From contig CAZQTW010000046.1 in the NCBI GenBank assembly GCA_964596165.1, positions 1 to 53,112 on the forward strand: a stretch of 53,112 nucleotides of DNA. The letters are read 5' to 3'. Within the stretch, counting starts at the first letter, position 1; each line of letters begins with the position of its first letter. Source of the stretch: CAYUQT01 sp964596165. GTDB taxonomy: Bacteria > Planctomycetota > Phycisphaerae > UBA1845 > JAFGLZ01. The notes beneath the pieces were generated by a model. It had not been told where the DNA came from, made no database searches, and worked only from the letters and a program-made list of their open reading frames with translations. This document shows positions 35,967-42,303 of this stretch, one piece after another. A program made the translations under genes and the position numbers.

Positions 35967-36634
35967 AGTGCGTCACTCATCATCTTCCCAAAGACCCCCG
36001 GAGCCAACTGCAGCACGCCAATCAGGTGGAAAAACCATGCAAAGACTACATCAACCAGGAACAGCAGCGTCCCCATGGTGATGACGGTGAAGATAACCAC
36101 CTTTGTCGAGCCGATGACCTCCTTGCGGGTGGACCAACTGACCTTCTTTATCTCTCCCTCCGTAAGAATCATGAAGTCGCAGCAGCGTCGGTTGACACCG
36201 ACAATCCAGTACATCAGGCCCCCCAATCCTGCCAGCACCAGCGTTGGTATGCCGATCTGCATGTAGAAGGTCCACGCCTTGTCCGGATCGTGGTACACCT
36301 CCAGCTCGCTGTAAAGAAAATTGCCCAGACACGCCAGGATAACCCCGGCGAAGACCGCCGTGCCCACCCGGGTGTAGTAGCCTTGACCCGGCTTGTAAAT
36401 CGCCAGCCCCCCGACTCGGGTGGTCCTGTTTGCACGCTTCGCCGCGGAGCGGCGGTCGAGGGGCAAGCTCTCCTCGGCCGAAGACTCCTCTTCAGATTCC
36501 CCCTCTCGGTCAGGCTCGAACTCGTCCCGATCCTGTGCCACTGTCAAGTCCCCACGTTCAGCCGCCGCAATGGCATCGCGCTCCAGTCCGGAACGGCCGC
36601 CACGTTCTTTGGTATTGGTCTTCCCTTTGGCCAT
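35963..36634 (-). CDS. secE: Preprotein translocase subunit SecE, long form
   Basis: A 223-residue protein against ~60 in most bacteria and 127 in E. coli. The first ~85 residues are hydrophilic, acidic then basic (EFEPDREGESEEESSAEES, RRSAAKRANR). Two extra membrane segments follow (~90-110 VGTAVFAGVILACLGNFLYS; ~126-147 IGIPTLVLAGLGGLMYWIVG), then the conserved amphipathic part GEIKKVSWSTRKEVIGSTKV and the last helix (VVIFTVITMGTLLFLVD...). SecE clamps SecY in the membrane. The ATG at 36634 is chosen: the longer frame to 36739 runs into the tRNA. Position directly behind tRNA-Trp and before nusG confirms identity. Confidence 0.95.
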   Translation of the reverse strand: MAKGKTNTKERGGRSGLERDAIAAAERGDLTVAQDRDEFEPDREGESEEESSAEESLPLDRRSAAKRANRTTRVGGLAIYKPGQGYYTRVGTAVFAGVILACLGNFLYSELEVYHDPDKAWTFYMQIGIPTLVLAGLGGLMYWIVGVNRRCCDFMILTEGEIKKVSWSTRKEVIGSTKVVIFTVITMGTLLFLVDVVFAWFFHLIGVLQLAPGVFGKMMSDAL

Positions 36635-36712
36635 ACGCTCACTGCCATGCCCGACCCAGCCGTCTCGACTCGCTCGGATCAACCCCCCGCAGGTCACCCC
36701 AAACACATCGCA

Positions 36713-36785
36713 CAGGAGCAGAGGGATTTGAACCCCCAACCGCCGGTTTTGGAAACCGGTGCTCTGCCAGTTGAGCTATGCTCCT
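36713..36785 (-). tRNA. tRNA-Trp (anticodon CCA)
   Basis: Reading leftwards it folds as a cloverleaf: acceptor AGGAGCA/TGCTCCT with discriminator G, D-arm with AGCTCAACTGGCAGAGC, anticodon stem CCGGT/ACCGG and loop TTCCAAA giving CCA, and a T-arm with GGTTCAAATCC. CCA is not encoded. It lies between rpmG and secE, as tRNA-Trp does in many bacterial tuf-secE operons. Confidence 0.97.
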
Positions 36786-36805
36786 GGACCGTCGGTTGGA
36801 CGGTG

Positions 36806-36973
36806 CTACTTCCTCTTCAGTTTATGCATAGTATGCCGTCGACATCGAGGGCAGTACTTCTTCAGCTCCAGTTTGGGTGCTCCGCCCTGCACGTTGACCT
36901 CGGTCCGATAATTCAGGTCGCCGGTTTCCGAGCACTGCAGGAACACCCATTCGCGTTTCGCGGCCTTGGCCAT
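36806..36973 (-). CDS. rpmG: 50S ribosomal protein L33
   Basis: A 55-residue basic protein: MAKAAKREWVFLQCSETGD, then LNYRTEVN, LELKKYCPRCRRHTMHKLK. It is a small part of the large ribosomal subunit. In zinc-binding L33 two CxxC pairs are present; here the second pair is intact (C41, C44) but the first has only C14, with Thr in the place of the other Cys. It is thus midway between C+ and C- forms. It was found by reading the gap between tuf and tRNA-Trp. Position behind tuf supports the call. Confidence 0.95.
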   Translation of the reverse strand: MAKAAKREWVFLQCSETGDLNYRTEVNVQGGAPKLELKKYCPRCRRHTMHKLKRK

Positions 36974-37050
36974 ACGTCATTCTCCACTACTCGACCGGCG
37001 AGTCCCCTGTTGACCGCGGGTCCCCGCCTCGTCAACTTGTCAGCCGCCCC

Positions 37051-38259
37051 CTATTCGATCACCTTGACCACGACACCGGAGCCGACCGTTCGACCGCCCT
37101 CCCGAACCGCGAAACGCAGTCCCTCTTCCATAGCGATCCTATGTTTCAAGGTCACCTCGATTTCCACATTGTCACCCGGCATGCACATTTCAACGCCTTC
37201 CGCCAGGTTCAGCTGCCCCGTTACGTCTGTCGTACGGAAGTAGAACTGGGGGCTGTAACCGGTGAAGAACGGCTTGTGGCGACCGCCTTCCTCCGCAGTC
37301 AGGACGTACACCTGTCCCCGGAACTTGGTGTGCGGGGTGATGGAGCCGGGTTTTGCCAACACCTGGCCACGCTCCAATTCCTCTTTCTCAACGCCACGTA
37401 GCAGGCAGCCGACGTTGTCCCCGGGCAGTCCCTCGTCCAGCGTCTTGTTGAACATCTCGACGCCCGTAACAACCGTCTTGCGGGTATCCTTCAACCCAAC
37501 GATTTCGACTTCATCCCCCACCTTGATCACGCCGCGCTCAATACGCCCCGTGCCGACCGTGCCGCGTCCTTTGATGCTGAAAACGTCTTCAACCGGCATG
37601 AGGAACGGCAGGTCACGATCCCGCTTGGGCTCCGGAATGTAGCTGTCCAAGGCCGCCATCAGGTCGTAGATGCACTTGCAGGCCGCTTCATCCTTTCCGC
37701 CGCTCTGCATGGCACTGAGCGCTGAGCCGCGAATGACCGGCGTTTCGTCGCCCGGAAACTCATACTTGCTCAACAGCTCTCGGATCTCCATCTCGACCAG
37801 ATCCAGCAGTTCCGGGTCGTCGACCAAGTCCACCTTGTTCAGGAACACCACCAACGCCGGCACATTCACCTGGCGTGCCAGCAGAACGTGCTCGCGGGTC
37901 TGTGGCATCGGGCCATCCGCAGCCGATACCACGAGAATGGCCCCATCCATCTGAGCCGCCCCGGTGATCATGTTCTTCACGTAGTCGGCGTGTCCCGGGC
38001 AGTCGACGTGTGCATAGTGCCGTTTCTCGGTCTGGTATTCCACGTGCGCCGTTGCGATGGTCAGAATCTTGGTCGGATCACGACGGCCGTCCTTCTCAGA
38101 AGCCTTCGCAACGCTGTCATACGTGCGAGCCGTTGCAAGACCCTTGTTCGACAGCACCATGGTAATCGCCGCGGTGAGGGTCGTTTTGCCGTGATCCACG
38201 TGACCGATCGTCCCGACGTTGACGTGGGGCTTCGTTCGTTCAAATTTGCCCTTGGCCAT
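37051..38259 (-). CDS. tuf: Elongation factor Tu
   Basis: A 402-residue GTPase that brings aminoacyl-tRNA to the ribosome. The P-loop GHVDHGKT (19-26), DCPGH (86-90) and NKVD motifs are intact, followed by the beta-barrel domains (GRGTVGTGRIERGV; TPHTKFRGQVYVL). Switch I is odd: where most bacteria have ARGITIN followed by T-A/S-HVEY, this protein reads DPTKILTIATAHVEYQT. The Mg-binding Thr (T67) and the following Ile remain, but the Arg-Gly before them are Lys-Ile, and a run EKDGRRDPTK precedes. I believe similar switch I forms occur in other planctomycetes, from memory. It stands first in the operon after tRNA-Thr. Confidence 0.98.
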   Translation of the reverse strand: MAKGKFERTKPHVNVGTIGHVDHGKTTLTAAITMVLSNKGLATARTYDSVAKASEKDGRRDPTKILTIATAHVEYQTEKRHYAHVDCPGHADYVKNMITGAAQMDGAILVVSAADGPMPQTREHVLLARQVNVPALVVFLNKVDLVDDPELLDLVEMEIRELLSKYEFPGDETPVIRGSALSAMQSGGKDEAACKCIYDLMAALDSYIPEPKRDRDLPFLMPVEDVFSIKGRGTVGTGRIERGVIKVGDEVEIVGLKDTRKTVVTGVEMFNKTLDEGLPGDNVGCLLRGVEKEELERGQVLAKPGSITPHTKFRGQVYVLTAEEGGRHKPFFTGYSPQFYFRTTDVTGQLNLAEGVEMCMPGDNVEIEVTLKHRIAMEEGLRFAVREGGRTVGSGVVVKVIE

Positions 38260-38452
38260 GCCTACCTGTCCTCCACTTTGCTGATCTCTAGATCACATCC
38301 GCTCGGTTCAACCTGGCACGTGAGGTGCCACATCAGGCCTCACCAAGTGACCTCGCGCCTGTTCACGGATGACGCCATCCGCAGGCATACGTTCCACTAT
38401 CGTTCACCGCGCCTTGAATCCTGTACTCCGGACCCAGGACACTCCTCTTCCA

Positions 38453-38525
<73 letters not shown>

Positions 38526-38607
38526 GCCGCCGGCCGCAACAAACAGGTCCGTCCCGTCTTGTGCAGGCCAGTGATTCCCCCTCCCTGACCTGCACTGAAG
38601 ATCCATC

Positions 38608-38635
38608 AGTATAAACTCTTAGCCTCGCTAGTCAA
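38608..38635 (-). promoter_or_regulatory. Sigma-70-type promoter of the tRNA-Thr-tuf operon
   Basis: Reading leftwards, TTGACT (38635-38630), a 16-base spacer and TATACT (38613-38608) stand about 83 bp before the tRNA-Thr 5' end. Both boxes differ from consensus by one base. It would drive tRNA-Thr, tuf, rpmG, tRNA-Trp, secE and nusG, perhaps on to rplA. Confidence 0.82.
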
Positions 38636-38703
38636 ACCAAAATATGCCACATTACGTCGCCGCCCAGGCGCGTTTTTGAGGGGCTGTGGATTTCGGATTC
38701 TCC

Positions 38704-40482
38704 TCAGCGTCGCCGTCTGCGACCGTCTCTCTCTGTTGCCGACGACCGAGGAGCTGACCTTTCTGGGGTCTTCCCTGCGATCGGGGCGAGTCGTATTCGC
38801 CACAAAACCACCACGAAGTATACCAAGCAGGCCACGTGTATCAATACCAGCGCCCAGGTCGCCTTTCCGTGTCCCACCAGCACATTGGCGAACGGCATAA
38901 GCCATTGAAAACGCGGGTCTTCCACCGGCTGCACGCATGTGAAGTTGTAGAACTGCGCCATCGACAGTAGAAGTAAGACCGGCAAGTGTCGCCAACCAGC
39001 CCCCACCAGCCAGGCTGCCAGAATCATCACAGGAAACGCGTATCGCTCGTGGATTTCCGTGGGCAGCACGAAGAATCCCATCACCATCGCCGCCCCAGCC
39101 GCCGCCACCGGTTCGTAGGAACACCCTCTTCGATAGATCAACCACATCACGCCCAGAGAAAAAACCGCCAGCGCCAACAGTCCTATATGCTTCGGCGTTA
39201 CCGGACCAAGGACCGGCACCTGATCCTGTGGAATGAACTGGTAGTACCAACGCGTCAGGTCCGGCTTGGGATTCAGCATCCACCACGGGTTGAACGCACA
39301 CACGCTGACCCAGTGAAATCGGGTCACGGCCTGTCCGTACGTGTCCAGGACTTTCCCGGCCGAGCCGGTGACCGCAAACGGCATCAGGATGACCGCGGCG
39401 GCGACCAGTCCGCCGACCACGATCCACGCGGCGGAGCGCAATACCTGGTTGGCCCCGGAGCCCTTTGCCTTTCGCCTATCGCTTTCACCCCCCTGTCCTG
39501 CCCACGCCTCCCGCCACCGTCGTACCGTGCCTGCCAGGAGGACGGGTAGGATCACGATAGACTGGAACTTCGTCAGCATTGCGGCGGTGAAAACCAGGCC
39601 CATCCAGAACGGCTGCCACGCGACCAGGCACGCCAGACAGAGGAGCATCAGTAACGAGTGAACGGCATCCACCTGCCCCCAGCAGGCCGAGTCATAGATG
39701 ACGGCCGGAAGAAACGTGTAGATTGCGGCCACAACGAGCGCGCCTGCAGCACCGCGTCGGTGCCGCAGGAGGGCAAACAGCACGGCCGCGCCGGCCAAGT
39801 CAAACAACAGTGCCGGCAACTTGATCCAGACGGCCAACCGGCGCATGCGCGCGGGGACCTCATCCCGCACTCTCCCTTCCAGGACCGTCTGCACACGGGC
39901 GACGACCTGCGGCCGCACCTGCTCGTACTTCTGAGGATCGGGGGTTCCTATCTGCCGAAGCTCATCCTGAGAGAAAAGGCCCAACCCGATCAGTCTTCCG
40001 AGTAGCGGCGTACGATGTCCTTCGACCGTGGCCTTGAACAGGGCAGGGTCAGACTTCTCGTAGTGACGCAAGAGGCCGCGAGCCTTCAAGAGACCGTCCT
40101 GGGCCATCAGCAGGGCAAACGCCCGGTCTACCTCGTCGATTGCGTTTGTCTTGCCTTCTGGGATTTCCCGAAACGACCGGCCCGTGAATTGTTCGTAGAA
40201 CCAGGGAATTCGCGAAAGCAACAGGATGTAGCCCGGCGGATAGTCGCACGCCATGCGGCCCGGCAGATCATACGGCGACCCGACATTGCCCCGGTGGGCC
40301 GCGTCGGCCCAGTAGTAGAACCATTTGAGGTCCGGCACGTAACCCATCATGGCGGCGAGATGGCATCGGACCCACAGGCCAACGGCCAGAATTAGGCCCA
40401 GAACGACCCACGGGCCGATACGCCGGAGCCGGCTTCTCGCGCCGAGATCGGTCTCAGGATAAGGAGCAGTCGGTGATGACAC
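38704..40482 (-). CDS. GT-C type membrane glycosyltransferase (mannosyltransferase-like)
   Basis: A 592-residue protein with about ten transmembrane segments. The first loop has GYVPDLKWFYYWADAA, an acidic residue placed as in GT-C enzymes; then YDSACWGQVDAVHSLLML, LTKFQSIVILPVLLAG and LPTEIHERYAFPVMIL, a set (WGQ-D, K-Q, HERY) found in archaeal and bacterial GT-C transferases that use lipid-linked sugar donors on the outer membrane leaflet. A soluble insert of ~130 residues (~85-215: DEVDRAFALLMAQDGLL ... VRPQVVARVQTVLEGRV) sits in the first loop, which is unusual. The Arg-rich C-terminus (DGRRRRR) is cytoplasmic. It stands alone between the tuf promoter and metF; no operon partners. Its acceptor is not known. 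Confidence 0.85.
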   Translation of the reverse strand: MSSPTAPYPETDLGARSRLRRIGPWVVLGLILAVGLWVRCHLAAMMGYVPDLKWFYYWADAAHRGNVGSPYDLPGRMACDYPPGYILLLSRIPWFYEQFTGRSFREIPEGKTNAIDEVDRAFALLMAQDGLLKARGLLRHYEKSDPALFKATVEGHRTPLLGRLIGLGLFSQDELRQIGTPDPQKYEQVRPQVVARVQTVLEGRVRDEVPARMRRLAVWIKLPALLFDLAGAAVLFALLRHRRGAAGALVVAAIYTFLPAVIYDSACWGQVDAVHSLLMLLCLACLVAWQPFWMGLVFTAAMLTKFQSIVILPVLLAGTVRRWREAWAGQGGESDRRKAKGSGANQVLRSAAWIVVGGLVAAAVILMPFAVTGSAGKVLDTYGQAVTRFHWVSVCAFNPWWMLNPKPDLTRWYYQFIPQDQVPVLGPVTPKHIGLLALAVFSLGVMWLIYRRGCSYEPVAAAGAAMVMGFFVLPTEIHERYAFPVMILAAWLVGAGWRHLPVLLLLSMAQFYNFTCVQPVEDPRFQWLMPFANVLVGHGKATWALVLIHVACLVYFVVVLWRIRLAPIAGKTPERSAPRSSATERDGRRRRR

Positions 40483-40501
40483 TCGCGATCCGCCTGGTTG
40501 T

Positions 40502-40514
40502 GATTTCGGATTCT
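40502..40514. repeat. 13-bp GATTTCGGATTCT repeat flanking the GT-C gene
   Basis: The same 13 bases occur at 38689-38701, three bases beyond the gene's end, and here, 20 bases before its start. Around the second copy there is more GATT-type repetition (gattctagattcggggtt). Short GATT-rich repeats are common in intergenic parts of such genomes. Significance is uncertain. Confidence 0.5.
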
Positions 40515-40694
40515 AGATTCGGGGTTTTGGATGGGCAACCCCGCGGTCCACGCATCGACCCGCACGACGCTTCGTCTAACCCATCCGTTCAACCACTTGG
40601 CAGGTAAGCCACCTGACTCACTCCACGACCTCCCACACGGCGAGTCGCAGGGTTCTGAATGAACGTGCCGCCTTGGGAACACCGGAATCGAGGA

Positions 40695-41606
40695 TCAAGC
40701 CAGCCCCGCGCGCTCGATGATCCCCGGCACACAATCGTCCCAGCCCAGCGTCATCAGGTGTGCCCCTTGACACATATGTTTCATGTCGCGGACCAGTTCA
40801 CCTGCGATATCCGTGGCGACCTTCTTCAAGTCTTCCTTCGGCGTGTCGGCCAGCCGCTTCATGAGCGCCTCCGGAACAACCACACCCGGCACGGAACGGT
40901 TCATGTACTTGGCCATTCCCAGGTTCTTGAGAACGACGATGCCCACCAAGACCGGCACCTTGATGTGGCTGACGCGTTTCATGAAGGCCTCGAAGGCCTT
41001 GGGGTCATAGACGGCCTGTGTCTGGATGAATTGCGCGCCCGCCTCAATCTTTTTTTCCATCTTGATGATCTGCGGCTCGACCTCGTCGGCACAGGGCGTC
41101 ACGCACGCCCCCTTGAAGAACTTGGGAACACCGTCCAGTCTGTTGGGATTGCCCTTCAGGTCAACGCCCAGATCGGTCCCCGCCTCCAAGCGGGCAATCG
41201 CCTGCAGGAGTCCTATGACATCAAGGTCATAGACCGGCTTGGAGCCGGGATGGTCGCCCATGGTTGTGTGATCGCCTGTCAGACAGAGTACATTTCGAAT
41301 GCCCAACCCGTAGGCACTCAACAGGTCGCTCTGCAGCGCCAATCGATTGCGGTCACGACAAACCATCTGGAATACCGGTTCGATCCCGCGATCAATCAGC
41401 AGGTGACACGCGGCCATGCTCCCAAACCGCATGACGGCGGTCTGGATGTCCGTTACGTTGACGGCAACCACCTTGCCCTTGAGGTAATGCTCCGCCTCGT
41501 GGAGAGCGGGTCCGATGTTCACACCCTTCGGCGGACCGATCTCGCCGGTGACGACGAACTTGCCGGCCTCCAACGCCGCTTGGAAACCACTGACCGGCTC
41601 GCTCAT
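40695..41606 (-). CDS. metF: Methylenetetrahydrofolate reductase catalytic subunit MetF
   Basis: A 303-residue TIM-barrel flavoprotein. It reduces 5,10-methylene-tetrahydrofolate to 5-methyl-tetrahydrofolate for methionine synthesis or the acetyl-CoA pathway. I start at ATG 41606, with GGAGG upstream, so that it overlaps the metV stop (ATGA); the frame to 41678 would lie inside metV. Conserved parts are FVVTGEIGPPKGVNIGPAL (the Glu near the start is the proton donor), AVNVTDIQ, PVFQMVCRDRNRLALQSDL, VLCLTGDHTTMGDHPGSKPVYDLD (flavin site), GAQFIQTQAVYD, and PVLVGIVVLKNLGMAKYMN. It is the third gene of the operon, so it probably receives electrons through its partners rather than directly from NAD(P)H; that is inferred from gene order and known MetFV enzymes. 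Confidence 0.95.
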   Translation of the reverse strand: MSEPVSGFQAALEAGKFVVTGEIGPPKGVNIGPALHEAEHYLKGKVVAVNVTDIQTAVMRFGSMAACHLLIDRGIEPVFQMVCRDRNRLALQSDLLSAYGLGIRNVLCLTGDHTTMGDHPGSKPVYDLDVIGLLQAIARLEAGTDLGVDLKGNPNRLDGVPKFFKGACVTPCADEVEPQIIKMEKKIEAGAQFIQTQAVYDPKAFEAFMKRVSHIKVPVLVGIVVLKNLGMAKYMNRSVPGVVVPEALMKRLADTPKEDLKKVATDIAGELVRDMKHMCQGAHLMTLGWDDCVPGIIERAGLA

Positions 41607-42286
41607 GCCTTGCCCTCCTGCTCCACCATCTCCTGATGAGTCAGCCGCCGCACGCCTGCTCCGCGATCCTTGCGCCAATCCCTCGGCGCTCGCATCTTCC
41701 TCAATTCATTCAGCTTACCCCGTGTTTTCAGCCGTTCGTAGATCAGGTACCACACACAGTCCATGTCATTACTGACTTCACATTTGCCCTTGTTCGTGCC
41801 GCCGCAGGTGCCGTTGATCAGGCTCTTGCTGCACCGAGCTATCGGACACAGGCCCCCCGTCCATGCCAGTACACAGTCCCCGCAGCCGCGGCAGTTCTCT
41901 TCCCAGACGCCCGGGGATCTGTTGTAGCCCAGAAAGGTCGTATTCAGCCCCGGAAGCCAGATCACTTCGGGGAACAGATCCGACATGAATTGGACCCCCG
42001 CGCCGCAGGCCATGCTCAATACGGCGTCGTACTGCTTTAGATCGACCTTCAGGTTGGAGATGAACTCGCGATCACACTGACGCGTCATGCAGTCCACGTC
42101 GACGGTGCGTTCGAGCCCCTTCGCCTTCGTCGCCATTCGTATCTGCGAAGCCAGCAAATCCGCCTGCTTCTCGCCGCCCGTTAGACAGACGGTGACGCAG
42201 CCCCCGCATCCCAGAACCAGCACACGCTCGAAGGACGCGATCATCTCCATGATTTCATCGAACGGTTTTCGTTCACCGACGATCAT
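41603..42286 (-). CDS. metV: MetV: zinc/iron-sulfur MTHFR C-terminal-type subunit
   Basis: A 227-residue protein rich in Cys. VLVLGCGGCVTVCLTGGEKQ (C27, C30, C34), CMTRQC, SMACGAG, and then NCRGCGDCVLAWTGGLCPIARC and NGTCGGTNKGKCEV match the MTHFR_C/MetV family, which in acetogens forms a complex with MetF and carries Zn and 4Fe-4S sites. It transfers electrons to MetF or holds it to a larger complex. Start: ATG 42286 has GGGAG 9 nt upstream and begins like relatives (MIVGERKPFDEI); ATG 42304, which shares TGATG with the upstream stop, is the other choice and would be translationally coupled. ATGA overlap with metF shows tight co-expression. Confidence 0.92.
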   Translation of the reverse strand: MIVGERKPFDEIMEMIASFERVLVLGCGGCVTVCLTGGEKQADLLASQIRMATKAKGLERTVDVDCMTRQCDREFISNLKVDLKQYDAVLSMACGAGVQFMSDLFPEVIWLPGLNTTFLGYNRSPGVWEENCRGCGDCVLAWTGGLCPIARCSKSLINGTCGGTNKGKCEVSNDMDCVWYLIYERLKTRGKLNELRKMRAPRDWRKDRGAGVRRLTHQEMVEQEGKA

Positions 42287-42303
42287 TGAAGCCCACTCCC
42301 ACA

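Noticed and set aside
36026..37243. 405-codon plus-strand frame across secE, tRNA-Trp, rpmG and tuf
   Set aside because: It runs antisense through four well-identified genes, including a tRNA; composition is that of a shadow.
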